Counted from the first letter of the stretch, positions 32,584-43,316 are shown. The stretch is 64,000 nt of DNA from Picochlorum sp. 'celeri' (GCA_010909725.1 JAACMV010000014.1:186001-250000), one strand, 5' to 3'. Notes: a model not told the origin generated them from the sequence alone. A program made the numbers and translations.

Positions 32584-34739
32584 ATGGCTGCTGGAGTTGA
32601 TAAGAAACAGCAGCAATTGCTTAAAGCAATTATGGCTATTCAGAAGGATGCGTCTTTGACCGAGGATGAGAAGGCAAAGATGAGGCAAGATTTGTTGGCG
32701 GGGAAATGGTCCTGCAAGGATAATGATGCGACAAAGACGGGTACGGATACTGTATTTCATTTTTTAAAATGCACTATTACATATCTGAATGCGAATGCTG
32801 ATCTGGGAATGCAGGGACGAGGACACGACGAGGCAAGGGTCAAGGTGCTGCAGCACAAGGACAAGGAGAAGGGGTGACGACGAGGAGGAGACGGGAGAGT
32901 ATGGGGGAGAAGAAGAATCATAAGGATGGGCAGCATACGAGTAGCAGTAGTGGAGGGAAGGATGTGACGAGTGGTGGGAACTCTTCTTCCTCTGCGGTGG
33001 AGGAGGGGCTTACGTGTGCTATTTGCTATGATTTGTGTGTCAAGCCTGTGACGGCGCCGTGTCAGCATAATTTCTGTTTAAAGTGTTTTTCGGATATGAA
33101 TATGAGGTCGAACAAGCATACGTGTCCATCTTGTCGGCAGGTGTTTGGGAGAAAGTTTGCAGAGAATCCACGGATTAATACTGCATTGACTATTGCTATT
33201 CGAGCGTTGAGGGCCGGGAAGCCAAAGTCATCTGTTGCTCCCGGTCAAATGGCTCAAATATTGAGGAATGATGATAGGCCTGATGAAGCGTTTACGACAG
33301 AGAGGGCACAGAGGACTGGTAGAGCAAATGCGGCAAGTGGGCGCATCATGGTGCAGGTGCCGAATGATCACTTTGGTCCTATTCCGCCAGAAGCAGATCC
33401 GCGGGGCACAGGTGTGCAGGTGGGAGAGTGGTGGAAAGATCGATTAGACTGTAGGCAATGGGGGGCGCATTTTCCCCATGTAGCTGGGATTGCTGGCCAG
33501 TCTGGGGTGGGAGCACAGTCTGTTGTGTTGTCTGGTGGGTATGAAGATGATATGGATGAGGGCGATTGGTTTGTGTATACTGGAAGTGGAGGTAGAGATT
33601 TGTCAGGAAATAAGCGAACGAGTAAGGTTCAGTCCTTTGACCAAACATTTGATTCTATGAACCTTGCATTGAAATTGAGCTGTGAGAAGGGCCTTCCTGT
33701 GAGAGTGGTGAGGTCTCACAAGGAGAAGAGGTCGGCGTATGCTCCCCCAAGTGAGACTCCAGTGCGATATGATGGTATCTATCGCATCGCCAAGTGCTGG
33801 AGGAAGGCAGGAAATCAAGGGTTTTTAATGTGTAGATACTTGTTTGTGAGATGTGATAATGCCCCTGCACCATGGTCGTCAGATGAGTCTGGCGATGGGC
33901 CATGGTCTTTGGAATCTCTGTCAAGTAAGCTTCCCAAAAAGGCGTTGGCAGAGATTAAAAAGGCAAAGGGAAAAGTGTATGAAATGAGCGCAGAGCCGTA
34001 TTGGGACTGGGATGATGAATCTGAAGAATGGGGATGGGCGAAAACGCCACCAGAGAGCCTTAAATTGAAGGGAGGTTCTGGTACGATGAGTGCTAAAAAG
34101 CGAGCGAGCGAGCATGAGCGGGCGCTGAGAGAAATGGTGTGTGGGCTGTGTAAACAAGTCATGGTGCAACCAGTGACCACTCCATGCGATCATTCATTCT
34201 GCAAGCCGTGTTTGAACAAGCAGTTTGGACATCAGGCGTTTGAAGTAGATCCAAAAAAGACATCTGGGAGGTCGCTCCGAATCAGAACGACCATCATGGA
34301 GTGTCCCTCAAGGCTTTGCACATATAATATTGCAGAGTTTTTACGCAATGCTCGGGTGAATAGAGATATGGAAGCCCTGATTGAGCATCTAAAGAAGGAG
34401 GTTTCTGAAGCAAAGCAGCAAAAAGAAAATGATACCGAATGTGTCAATAGAGACGATGAATGCAGTGCGCCAGGCCATCTTCCAGAGGCATGGGAACTCT
34501 CTTTGAATGCTCAAAAGCAGAGGGAAAAGCAAGAGATTGATGATTTGTTCACCGAGTTTGAAGAATTTGATAATGACCTGATTCAACAATTGCTGGATCA
34601 AGAAGAAAATGATGTGAAAGCTGTGCGAACTGGTCTTCAAAAAATGCGTGATAATTCAAAGACAAGGAAGAAGCAAAAGGGGGAGACCGTGCCTGCCCCT
34701 TCGCAGAGGCAAAGCAAGAGAGCAAAGTCAACCGCGTGA
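32584..34739 (+). CDS. ORTHRUS/VIM-type RING-SRA-RING protein
   Basis: Plant counterpart of UHRF1: binds hemimethylated CpG through the SRA domain and supports maintenance methylation as an E3 ubiquitin ligase. Two exons, 32584-32740 and 32815-34739 (74-nt intron), 693 residues; the join is phase 1 and reads through an Arg/Gly/Gln-rich linker. RING 1: CAICYDLCVKPVTAPCQHNFC and CPSCRQVFGRK. SRA: VGEWWKDRLDCRQWGAHFPHVAGIAG, GGYEDDMDEGDWFVYTGSGG and YDGIYRIAKCW. RING 2: CGLCKQVMVQPVTTPCDHSFC. The PHD finger found before RING 1 in VIM1-3 is missing, making it like the ORTHRUS-LIKE form. Its presence implies CpG methylation in this organism. Confidence 0.93.
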
Positions 34740-34762
34740 TATATTACATCATTATGTTTTTG

Positions 34763-35404
34763 TTATTTTTTATTATCATTCGTTCGACGAGCAGCTTCCT
34801 CCCGCCCTTCTCGTCGCAACGCCTGTAACAGCCCATCCTGACTAATTCGCTGCAGCCACGGTGCAATCTGCTTGTACTGCTCTGGGTCGAAATTCATCAC
34901 CGACGGCTTCGCACCAGCTTTACCATGCAATTCACTCCAAAGTATCATTTTATCATACGCACGTGCCGCTGATTCCTCGCTATCAAAACAACCCAACGAC
35001 GTTGGCTTGCCATTCTTCCGAAACTGGGCCTCCCATCTCTTTGTAGACACAGTTCTATGGACTCCTCGAAATCGAGACGTAAACGGCCTCTTGCTCGTCG
35101 ATTTCGTCTTCCCAAGTCGTGGACTCTCCAACCCTGGCTCCACCTTCCGAGGACTGAGGGATTCAATCGGACGCAGTTTTGCAAATACCGAGTGTGCTGT
35201 GACACTCTCACGACGAGACTTTTCGCTCTCCCACGTGTCCCATGAAGGAACCTCATGCCGATGCTCTTCTATCCTATTTTGAACGTCTTGAATTTTCATT
35301 TGACTGACTAATGGGTTCTCAGAGCGAACATACGCGAGTGGAAGTGCAAATATGTCCTTTTCCAGACATTTTTGCAACCTATTCTCTAAGAAATTCTGCA
35401 TCAT
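34763..35404 (-). CDS. AP2-domain transcription factor
   Basis: 213 residues from the first ATG. One AP2/ERF DNA-binding domain near residues 105-165: SRFRGVHRTVSTKRWEAQF, then LGCFDSEESAARAYDKMILWSELHGKAG, with the conserved RGV, W and AARAYD elements and a C-terminal NFD. The N-terminal 100 residues are charged with a Ser/Pro/Lys-rich stretch (RLGKTKSTSKRP) before the domain. Only one AP2 domain is present. Targets unknown. Converges with the VIM gene, 23 bp apart. Confidence 0.9.
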   Translation of the reverse strand: MMQNFLENRLQKCLEKDIFALPLAYVRSENPLVSQMKIQDVQNRIEEHRHEVPSWDTWESEKSRRESVTAHSVFAKLRPIESLSPRKVEPGLESPRLGKTKSTSKRPFTSRFRGVHRTVSTKRWEAQFRKNGKPTSLGCFDSEESAARAYDKMILWSELHGKAGAKPSVMNFDPEQYKQIAPWLQRISQDGLLQALRREGREEAARRTNDNKK

Positions 35405-35632
35405 CTCAATCAATGACGTGATTTATTTTATAAAATAATGAAAACAACAACCACAATATCAAACGTACGTGGATATCTACTGCTGGGTGCTGGTTTTCTT
35501 CGGCTTTTGGCGACAGGTTCGAGCCTGCCACGTCCATATGGACTAAGTATGCGAGAAATCTATGTATAACAAATATATGGATACCATCAACGAATATAAA
35601 AATCAACACGAATGGGTTTGTTATCAACGAGC

Positions 35633-36583
35633 TCATACAGATGAAGCCACGGCACTCCTGGCTGCATCACGCTTGACATCCCCAGCTGAATGTCCTGCTC
35701 CTCTGAATGCCCAGTATACCTTTTTCAATGTCCAGAACGACCAGAGGAATTCAGCACTCCACAAACCACCCCCAATGTAATACAGAACTGCAAGGGCAGA
35801 ACTTTCCTGGGACACTTCTTGAGCTCCAACCCAGAATCCAACATGGCTCCACGAGTTGATAATGGGAGGAGCAATGGCACTCCATGCTGTGAAAATCAAG
35901 TGCGCTGAAGTGAAAAAGAGGAAGAATAAACCGTATCCAAACGCTGAATCCTTCATCATGGCTCTATACAGCCTTCCATACCACAAGAACCATGCTCCTG
36001 GAACACCTCCAACAACATACAGGCTTCCCCACAAAAATGCTGCGATACTTCCGTCTGTAATCCAAGCTCCACAGCACCCTATAAAGTTCCACACCAAGCA
36101 CACAAGAAGTCCCAAGTACGCAAAATATGCTGTCCTCATTGTCCATTGCAGGTTCTCAGGGATATCCTCCTTGATGTTATGGTACACAATAGAGCACCAT
36201 ATCGGCCAATTCTTCCTCCTTGCCGCACCCGGATTATTTCTCAACTCTGTTTCAAGTCTCTTGAGTTCTGCCTCTTTGCGATTCAATGCAGCCTCTCTCT
36301 TGTCCAAATCCTTCTCCCTTGCACTGCTACTTGATGCCTTGTTGTTCATGGAGGATGATCCAATCACGCCCATGGACGTCGGTATTGTTGTTGGAGCTAC
36401 AATTGGAGTATCTTCAGCGGCAACAGCATTGTTGTATGTCGTCTGTGGAGGAGAAGAACCCCAGGCTCCAGACGAGTTCCCTGCTCCTGCCCAACCTCCA
36501 CCAGTTGGTCTAGACGTGTCCTCGGTGACAGAGCTACCCACAGCAAAAGGATTATCATTGAATGGATTATCTGATGATGCCAT
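35633..36583 (-). CDS. SCAMP: Secretory carrier membrane protein (SCAMP)
   Basis: 316 residues with all SCAMP parts. The N-terminus has NPF repeats (DNPFNDNPF) for EH-domain binding; then comes a Gly/Ser/Pro linker and a coiled coil (REKDLDKREAALNRKEAELKRLETEL). The core begins KNWPIWCSIVYHNIKEDIPENLQ and has four membrane spans: YFAYLGLLVCLVWNFIGC, SIAAFLWGSLYVVGGVPGAW, GYGLFFLFFTSAHLIFTAWS and SSALAVLYYIGGGLWSAEFLW. The E-peptide region between spans 2 and 3 is WYGRLYRAMMKDSAFG. SCAMPs cycle between TGN, endosomes and plasma membrane. Confidence 0.95.
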   Translation of the reverse strand: MASSDNPFNDNPFAVGSSVTEDTSRPTGGGWAGAGNSSGAWGSSPPQTTYNNAVAAEDTPIVAPTTIPTSMGVIGSSSMNNKASSSSAREKDLDKREAALNRKEAELKRLETELRNNPGAARRKNWPIWCSIVYHNIKEDIPENLQWTMRTAYFAYLGLLVCLVWNFIGCCGAWITDGSIAAFLWGSLYVVGGVPGAWFLWYGRLYRAMMKDSAFGYGLFFLFFTSAHLIFTAWSAIAPPIINSWSHVGFWVGAQEVSQESSALAVLYYIGGGLWSAEFLWSFWTLKKVYWAFRGAGHSAGDVKRDAARSAVASSV

Positions 36584-37209
36584 TGTGAAATCGAATAGGG
36601 TCGACCTATGTGGCGAGGTTGATCTGACGATGCGTCGTTGGTTCAGAGACAGACGCCTATTCCTATACTATCCACCTACGTCTTCCTTTGTCCTTATTAA
36701 TGGGAAATAAGGAAGAAAATAGCGATTCTTAATGCCAAGCATGGGCCTTGGTGTGATAAGTTTTGGAGACACGCGGAGTTTCTTTAAGTATCAAAGTAAG
36801 GAGAGTCGAGTCAGATAATCTGCTCATCTTGTCGTTGAATTTGGCCATCATACCTCACACATAACTCTGAATTTCATTGAAATTGCGTTCCGTGTTGATT
36901 CGTGTGTTCAATTCGCGGTCATAGTGGTGATTGACAGGAGCGTTGACCGGGGCCACATTTTCATGTTGATGTTTTGCTTGCAACCCTGATTCACGACGCT
37001 TGTGGTGCGCACATGTCCTGTAATCCTGTAATATTCCTCAACAGATACACGTCATGGGGGTTTTATACATTCTGTAGGGGATATTTGAGCGTGAGGACGG
37101 CAACATCTCTCGCCCGTTGTTGGTTTGAAAAGCAGGGCGTGCTCTTGTGCTTGCGGCGATCGTCTTATTTGGTTATATAGTTGATTATTTATTACAGCAT
37201 AATTTAGAA
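36584..37209. other. Divergent promoter region
   Basis: About 625 bp between SCAMP (minus) and the double aldo-keto reductase (plus). The reductase frame is open upstream to 37147 only with non-ATG codons. No gene, repeat or RNA recognised. Confidence 0.4.
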
Positions 37210-39648
37210 ATGGTTTCATATGGTTGCGAAGACGCATCGTGGTGTGATAAATACCGCCTGTCGTTGGGTGGTTGTGGCAGCGAGGGGGGGCTGACAGTGT
37301 TTGACTTTTCTGAGATTGAGAATGTGCCGGAAGAGGATTGGATCCACGCGCAGCATAGTGAGAGGCAAGAGATTAGTGAGCGAGATGAGCATCTCATCAA
37401 AGCTGAACGGGCTGGGTACGAGAAGGGGCATGAGGTTCATAGGAGGATGCCAGTGATCAGGCTGCAGAGTGGATATGATATGCCAAAGATAGGCCTGGGT
37501 ACGTGGAAGGCAGAGCGAGGTGAGGTTCGAAATGCAGTTCATAGTGCATTGAAATGCGGGTATAGGCATATAGATTGTGCGAGCGTGTATCAGAATGAGG
37601 ATGAAGTAGGTGATGCCATCCACTATGTCACGTCTCGCATGTTGGTGGACAGGAAAGACCTCTTCATCTGCTCCAAGGTGTGGAACACGGATCACTCTGC
37701 CAAAAGAGTGCGTGAAGCGTGCATGGCATCCCTGCGAGCACTCAAGGTGGAATACCTGGATCTGTATCTCATCCACTGGCCTGTGACGGGCAATGTGGGT
37801 GACACGGTGCAGCCACCCATCAGGGAGACGTGGGAAGCGATGGAGTCGCTGGTGAGGGATGGGCTTGTTCGTTCGATCGGCGTATCCAATTTCTCGTCCA
37901 AAAAGCTGCAGGACATTCTGTCGTACTGCACCGTGAAGCCGTCAGTGTGCCAGGTGGAGGTGCATCCTTACCACAGGAATGATGAGCTGCTTTCGTGGTG
38001 TCGCGATCACGGCATCCATGTGACGGCCTTCTCGCCTTTGGGATCTCCCGACAGCGAGTCCATCTTCCCTCGCAAGGTGCCTGCGGTGTTGATGCAGGAC
38101 CCACGCGTGAAGCGAGTTGCAGAGCGCACTGGCAAGAATGTGGGGCAGGTGTTGATCCGTTGGGCCTTGCAGCACGGCACCTCGGTGATCCCCAAGTCGA
38201 CCAATCCGTCCCGCATCTCGGGCAATCTGGACGTATTGGACTGGGAGCTTCCTCCGTGGGAATACAACCTGTTGTCAGGCATGGCATTCCAGATGCGCAT
38301 GGTGAATGGGGGCATGTGGTTGAACCCCAAGGGACCATATAGAACCATGCAGGACTTGTGGGACGAGGAGGAGTCTAATGAAGAAGACGTACTTGCAGGA
38401 TTCTCTTTTGAAGATTTGTATTTCCCATCCACTGACACAAAGTCTGACTTTCAAGTGGTCAATGTGCCTTGTGCAAAACTCTCAAGTGGTTACGAAATAC
38501 CTCTAGTTGGTATAGGAACGTGGAAGGCTGAGAAAGGTGAAGTGAGAGACGCTGTATATAGTGCATTGAAATGCGGGTATAGGCATATAGATTGTGCGAG
38601 CGTGTATCAGAATGAGGATGAAGTGGGTGATGCCATCCACTATGTCACCTCTCGCATGTTGGTGGACAGGAAAGACCTTTTCATCTGCTCCAAGGTGTGG
38701 AACACGGATCACTCTGCCAAGAGGGTGCGTGAAGCGTGCATGGCATCCCTGCGAGCACTCAAGGTGGACTATCTCGATCTGTACCTCATCCACTGGCCTG
38801 TGACGGGAAATGTGGGTGACGCGGTGCAGCCACCCATCAGGGAGACGTGGGAAGCGATGGAGTCGCTGGTGAGGGATGGGCTTGTTCGTTCGATCGGCGT
38901 ATCGAATTTCTCGTCCAAAAAGCTGCAGGACATTCTGTCGTACTGCACCGTGAAGCCGTCAGTGTGCCAGGTGGAGGTGCACCCATACCACAGGAATGAT
39001 GAGCTGCTTTCGTGGTGTCGCGATCACGGCATCCATGTGACGGCCTTCTCGCCTTTGGGATCTCCCGACAGCGAGTCCATCTTCCCTCGCAAGGTGCCTG
39101 CGGTGTTGATGCAGGACCCACGCGTGAAGCGAGTTGCAGAGCGCACTGGCAAGAATGTGGGGCAGGTGTTGATCCGTTGGGCCTTGCAGCACGGCACCTC
39201 GGTGATCCCCAAGTCGACCAATCCGTCTCGCATCTCGGGCAATCTGGACGTATTGGACTGGGAGCTTCCTCCGTGGGAATACAACCTGTTGTCAGGCATG
39301 GCATTCCAGATGCGCATGGTGAATGGGGGCATGTGGTTGAACCCCAAGGGACCATATAGAACCATGCAGGACTTGTGGGACGAGGAAGACGCATACATCA
39401 TGACAGAAGAAGAATATCAACAAGATTTAGAGAACGCATTACAGGAACGAAAAATCAGCCATCCCATCCCACTAGAGTCATCAGAGAGCAGTGAAAGCTC
39501 CATGCAGGACAGCGACGACGATTACCAAAGTGCAAAAGGAAGCGCTCCAAACTCGGCAACTAGCTCTCCAATGCCATCCAAATCTCAGAGTGTTGGAAGA
39601 GACAGAAACTGGGGCGCCAAGCTTGGAAACTGGTTCTCTAAAAAGTAA
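37210..39648 (+). CDS. Double aldo-keto reductase (two AKR domains)
   Basis: 812 residues, one exon. An acidic N-terminus of about 75 residues precedes two complete aldo-keto reductase barrels joined by about 55 residues. Each has the catalytic tetrad in place: YRHIDCASVYQNEDEVG (Asp, Tyr), LFICSKVWNTDHS (Lys) and LYLIHWPVTGN (His), plus GVSNFSSKKLQ and the NADPH-binding IPKSTNPSRISGN. Across about 285 residues the two copies differ at two positions that I can see (E/D before YLDLYLIHW and T/A after NVGD). The C-terminal tail is Ser/acid-rich. AKRs reduce aldehydes or ketones with NADPH; substrate unknown. The start is the first ATG. Confidence 0.9.
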   Translation: MVSYGCEDASWCDKYRLSLGGCGSEGGLTVFDFSEIENVPEEDWIHAQHSERQEISERDEHLIKAERAGYEKGHEVHRRMPVIRLQSGYDMPKIGLGTWKAERGEVRNAVHSALKCGYRHIDCASVYQNEDEVGDAIHYVTSRMLVDRKDLFICSKVWNTDHSAKRVREACMASLRALKVEYLDLYLIHWPVTGNVGDTVQPPIRETWEAMESLVRDGLVRSIGVSNFSSKKLQDILSYCTVKPSVCQVEVHPYHRNDELLSWCRDHGIHVTAFSPLGSPDSESIFPRKVPAVLMQDPRVKRVAERTGKNVGQVLIRWALQHGTSVIPKSTNPSRISGNLDVLDWELPPWEYNLLSGMAFQMRMVNGGMWLNPKGPYRTMQDLWDEEESNEEDVLAGFSFEDLYFPSTDTKSDFQVVNVPCAKLSSGYEIPLVGIGTWKAEKGEVRDAVYSALKCGYRHIDCASVYQNEDEVGDAIHYVTSRMLVDRKDLFICSKVWNTDHSAKRVREACMASLRALKVDYLDLYLIHWPVTGNVGDAVQPPIRETWEAMESLVRDGLVRSIGVSNFSSKKLQDILSYCTVKPSVCQVEVHPYHRNDELLSWCRDHGIHVTAFSPLGSPDSESIFPRKVPAVLMQDPRVKRVAERTGKNVGQVLIRWALQHGTSVIPKSTNPSRISGNLDVLDWELPPWEYNLLSGMAFQMRMVNGGMWLNPKGPYRTMQDLWDEEDAYIMTEEEYQQDLENALQERKISHPIPLESSESSESSMQDSDDDYQSAKGSAPNSATSSPMPSKSQSVGRDRNWGAKLGNWFSKK
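37541..38369 (+). repeat. Internal duplication, AKR copy 1
   Basis: First of two nearly identical 829-bp segments with a 1,017-bp (339-codon) offset inside the reductase gene. Sharp borders: both start at TAGTGCATTGAAATGCGGG and end in GACGAGGA. The flanking AKR sequence is clearly more diverged. Confidence 0.85.
38558..39386 (+). repeat. Internal duplication, AKR copy 2
   Basis: Second 829-bp segment. Base changes against copy 1 are few and mostly silent, for example GAA/GAC and ACG/GCG codons near 38767 and 38820. Confidence 0.85.
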
Positions 39649-39652
39649 ACAC

Positions 39653-41081
39653 TTATGACGCATGCAATGTCATCTCATCTTCTTTATTCCACTGTGACAC
39701 AAGTGCCGAATCAATCACTGCCTGAATAATGTGAGAAAATATACACGGGAGAACGGCGTACGCCATGGCGGATCCCAGCCCTCCCAGCTGACTCATCACA
39801 GCCACAGCCACTGGCAGAGTCTTTTCACTCGTGCACAAGATGACAGCTCTTTTTATTGCCCTATTCTCCTTGGGATCCTTATTAAACACAAACGTCCGCG
39901 TCACCAACATATTGAATATTAAAAACACCATATGCACACCAATACCGAGGGCAATACCGGTCAAAATCATGACTGGCCCGATGGCCAACTGTGCCGCAGA
40001 TGCAATACTCAGCTGCATCCATGGCGTCAAGCACAAAAACAACGTGGACATTCTAGACAATAATTTCCTATTGGCATCCTTCCATCTAGATACATCTACA
40101 TCAGATAATTTATAGAATGACCGTGTCTCAATACACACGTATGTAAAAAAAATAAAAGCAACACCAAGAAGAAAAAGTTGCATACCTGGAATCCGCTGCA
40201 GCACACTCCCAATCATCAAGGGCACCAATACTGACATAACAAGCGATCGCAACATATCGTTTTGATTAAACGACCCTGATATTGCAGAAGAACCAAGAGC
40301 ATGGGCCAGCATGGGTGGAATTGTAAAGACACCTAATGTATTGGTCAGGACAGCAAGCATGAGAGCAATAGCAGCATTGCCATTGCATGCATTTGTCAAA
40401 GCCACGCATGCCGACAACGTCGTCGGAACACAACAGAACACAGTCATTCCTATCTTAAATTCAAACGGTTGGATCGGCAGAGACATCAAGCCCATTCCAA
40501 GAAACGGAGTCACCAGCAAAATCGACACAGTGCCATACAAGACTGGGAAAGGAGACTTGATTGCTGCCACTACTTGACTCGCGCGCAAAACCAGCCCAGA
40601 GATGATAAACTGACCTATGATTGCCAACTTTTGCAATTTATACGACACAGCAATCTCTCCTGGCTTTGGAAACACCCAACTGCAACACACTCATTGTGTC
40701 ATTGTTTGTGCTGTATTGAAAATAGAAAGGAAAGCACATCATCGCATACCCCAACATCGCAGCGCACAACAATGCAATTGGAATATAATTTTTATCCACA
40801 AACTCTCTCAACGCCGCAACCCCCGTCTGCCCATCATCACCCTCATTTTCAAAAGAAGAAGAAGACAGGGCATGGAAACCAGCATGACATAAAACCCTTT
40901 TCCCTTCTCTCCTGACCCTCGATCCTACAATCTCGCAATGGTTTACTTGACATCTATGTTTCCTCTCTACCAACCACCGAGTACCCGTCCATCTCGCCGC
41001 AGCATCAAAAACCGCAGCTCCACCCTGTGGTCTCGGTGTTGTCAAGGACAACACCACCGCACGGTGCCAGCAGCCAGGCAT
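39653..41081 (-). CDS. BASS-type sodium/metabolite cotransporter (SLC10A7-like)
   Basis: Three exons, 41081-40750, 40679-40186 and 40095-39653, 422 residues. Phases (2 and 1) and protein sense agree: exon 1 ends NYIPIALLCAAMLG and exon 2 continues WVFPKPGEIAVSYKL, as in BASS proteins. About nine hydrophobic spans follow, with FIISGLVLRASQV, LPIQPFEFKIGMTVFCCVPTTLSACVALTNA (the conserved cation-site helix), LPVAVAVMSQLGGLGSAM and LPCIFSHIIQAVID. The first 85 residues are Arg/Ser/Ala-rich and transit-peptide-like, so a plastid-envelope position is likely, as for plant BASS4. The second intron ends in GATGTAG; using the next AG would break the frame. Four bases separate its stop from the reductase stop. 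Confidence 0.88.
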
Positions 41082-41346
41082 AAATCTATCTCTATCTCTC
41101 TCCTACAATAGTAACAACAACATCCGATCGCCTACAAAGATGAATGAAAATGGATTCCATCCGATGCTATTGCTTGGCAAAAAGGTGCCAAACGCAAGCC
41201 CCTGCATCACTTTCCATCCATTCCCATCAATCATCCCTTTTGATGGGATGCTAGTTTCACAATCCGGATAAGACCACCAATGTACACAGCCATGCCTCCT
41301 TCCACCCCACATTCCCATTAAATCTTTCGGAAATATTAGAGTAAAA

Positions 41347-42391
41347 ATGCAGAAATCCATGGCCAATACCCTTCGCACAACTGTGCCACGCTCAAGCAGA
41401 GCTGCAGTGTCCCGTCGCTGCTCTTCTGTCAAGGTGTATGCCACAAGCAGAGTGGACAAGTGCTCCAAGGACGACGTTATCGTACGTACATTATTTCTTC
41501 TATACTATGGGTGATACATTGTGGATAATTGTGAGCGATCGCCATGACCTGTGTAGGTTGCCCCATCTATTTTGTCTGCCAATTTCGCCAGACTCGGTGA
41601 ACAGGTACGTCTGCATGCAATTATTATCTCACCTGCATCTAATTTATGACACGAATGTGTGGGCATATACGTGAAATGGACGGCAAGGCCGTCGATGAAG
41701 TGTGTGCCTACCACACCCTTTTGTGTGTGTCGAGAGAAACAGCTGTGATTTCCTTTCCATCATCTGATTGTAGGTTGAAGCTATTGACAAGGCCGGATGC
41801 GACTGGGTGCACGTTGATGTGATGGATGGACGCTTTGTGCCAAACATTACCATTGGTCCACTTGTTGTGGATGCCCTCCGCCCAGTGACTGACAAGCCAT
41901 TGGACTGCCATCTCATGATTGTCGAGCCAGAGCAGCGTATTCCAGACTTTGCCAAGGCTGGTGCTGATATTATCTCTGTTCACGCCGAGCAGTCTTCCAC
42001 AATTCACTTGCACCGTGTGGTCTACCAGATCAAGGACCTTGGCTGCAAGGCTGGTGTTGTGCTCAACCCAGCTACCCCTCTTTCCACCATTGAGCACGTC
42101 TTGGAAGATGTGGATCTCGTTCTTCTCATGTCTGTGAACCCAGGATTCGGTGGACAGAAGTTCATCGAGTCCCAGGTTGCCAAGACCAGAGCACTCAAGG
42201 CCATGTGCAATGAGAAGGGTGTCAACCCTTGGATTGAGATTGATGGAGGTGTGACCCCAGACAATGCATGGAAGGTGATTGAGGCTGGAGCAAATGCCAT
42301 CGTCTCTGGAAGCGGTGTCTTTGGAGCCAAGGATTATGCTGAGGCCATCAAGGGTATCAAGACATCTAGCAGATCTCCAGTCATGGCTTGA
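41347..42391 (+). CDS. RPE: Ribulose-phosphate 3-epimerase, plastid
   Basis: Calvin cycle and oxidative pentose phosphate enzyme (ribulose-5-P to xylulose-5-P). Three exons, 41347-41481, 41557-41604 and 41774-42391, 266 residues. Exon 1 is a transit peptide ([19 protein letters not shown]) ending DDVI. Exon 2 is only 16 codons and gives the canonical barrel start [16 protein letters not shown]. Exon 3 continues [29 protein letters not shown], with metal-binding [40 protein letters not shown] and [12 protein letters not shown]. Both introns have GTACGT donors and are phase 0. The third exon shows strong codon bias (GCC, AAG, CTC), as expected of a highly expressed gene. Confidence 0.96.
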
Positions 42392-42428
42392 GCTGATTCT
42401 ATTTTTATTGATTGATTGAGAAATATTT

Positions 42429-42433
42429 TGTAA
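42429..42433 (+). terminator. TGTAA poly(A) signal
   Basis: TGTAA, 38 nt after the RPE stop codon. The next gene begins 21 bp later at 42450, so the two transcripts nearly abut. Confidence 0.5.
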
Positions 42434-42449
42434 TAAAATTAATTCGCAG

Positions 42450-43106
42450 ATGATTGCGTTGAAAGAATGGTATCCTGTGGTCCGGGCCATGGGCCAAAGT
42501 CAAGCCAAAGCCACATGTTTGTTCCGTAAAGGGGGTATATTGGACTCGGGGCCGTTTCTAGAGAGGAAACAAATAGACGAAAATCTCATGGTGTTCTTTC
42601 CGACGTCATTTCATGCGTCTGCGGACCTGTTGAAGGAAGAGTATGCTGGGTTTGTGACAGACGTGGACTTTAAAAAGGACCTGGATGCGATACCGGTTGA
42701 ATATGCGTTCAGGATAACGGGTGCATGGCATGTGTATGATACAGAAGATGGTATTGGGGATGCATTGGATGATTTTCATGTGTACCGTCCCGAGTTTTTT
42801 GCAACCAGGCTTCCTTGGAAGCCAGAGGTGCCGTTGAGTGTTCTCGAAGTTCAGACGTTTCAGTTGCAGTCACCGTTGATGATTGCGAATGAGGATAGAT
42901 TGTGGGGTTGCTTTTCATGGCTGGATCTTCCGGAGGAGTATAGTATTGCAGAGGAAGACGATGACGTGTTGCTGAGTCCTGCTATCCCACCTGATGCTTT
43001 GATGGAGAAGCAGCGAGCGCTGCGGGAGATTTTGGGGGCGCATGGTGATACGTATAGTATTCGAACCGTGATTGATCGATTCGATGCAGAGATGGGTTCG
43101 TCCTGA
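42450..43106 (+). CDS. DUF1802 family protein
   Basis: 218 residues. Begins IALKEWYPVVRAMGQSQ, then CLFRKGGI, which is the signature of DUF1802, a family of cyanobacteria, algae and plants with unknown function. It continues with acidic and aromatic segments (YAFRITGAWHVYD, VYRPEFFATRLPWKP, EVQTFQLQSPLMIANEDRLWGC) and ends in a charged helix. No membrane span or transit peptide is obvious. Same strand as RPE, 58 bp after its stop. Confidence 0.85.
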   Translation: MIALKEWYPVVRAMGQSQAKATCLFRKGGILDSGPFLERKQIDENLMVFFPTSFHASADLLKEEYAGFVTDVDFKKDLDAIPVEYAFRITGAWHVYDTEDGIGDALDDFHVYRPEFFATRLPWKPEVPLSVLEVQTFQLQSPLMIANEDRLWGCFSWLDLPEEYSIAEEDDDVLLSPAIPPDALMEKQRALREILGAHGDTYSIRTVIDRFDAEMGSS

Positions 43107-43316
43107 ATCGCGACTCGTGAATCATCATGCAGACAATATAGAAGTAAGTACCCAGTACTGAGGTGGAGAATTCTCACTCCATCCAAGAAGAATGTTGCCT
43201 TGTCCCAGATTGGTTTCCATTGCGTCTCGGAAGCTGCGTTGTGTTATTGAGCTACTGGATCATACCTGATATAAAGTTTCAGGGTCTGTTTTTGCGTCGG
43301 TTGTGGTTTATATTGT

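Noticed and set aside
35466..35536. tRNA-like piece with ACGTGG...CCACGT ends and a GGTTCGAGCC T-loop
   Set aside because: The T-stem does not pair with a seven-base loop, there is no D-arm sequence and no credible anticodon arm; it is probably leader sequence of the AP2 gene.
37820..39394. Long antisense frames inside the double aldo-keto reductase
   Set aside because: They occur identically in both AKR copies because the coding strand is GC-rich and biased; shadow frames.
41103..41468. Minus-strand open frame of about 120 codons
   Set aside because: It overlaps the RPE leader and transit-peptide exon on the other strand, and shows no family resemblance.
42022..42330. Minus-strand open frame inside RPE (and a longer one at 41708-42490)
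   Set aside because: Antisense shadow of a strongly codon-biased gene; no start context or family match.
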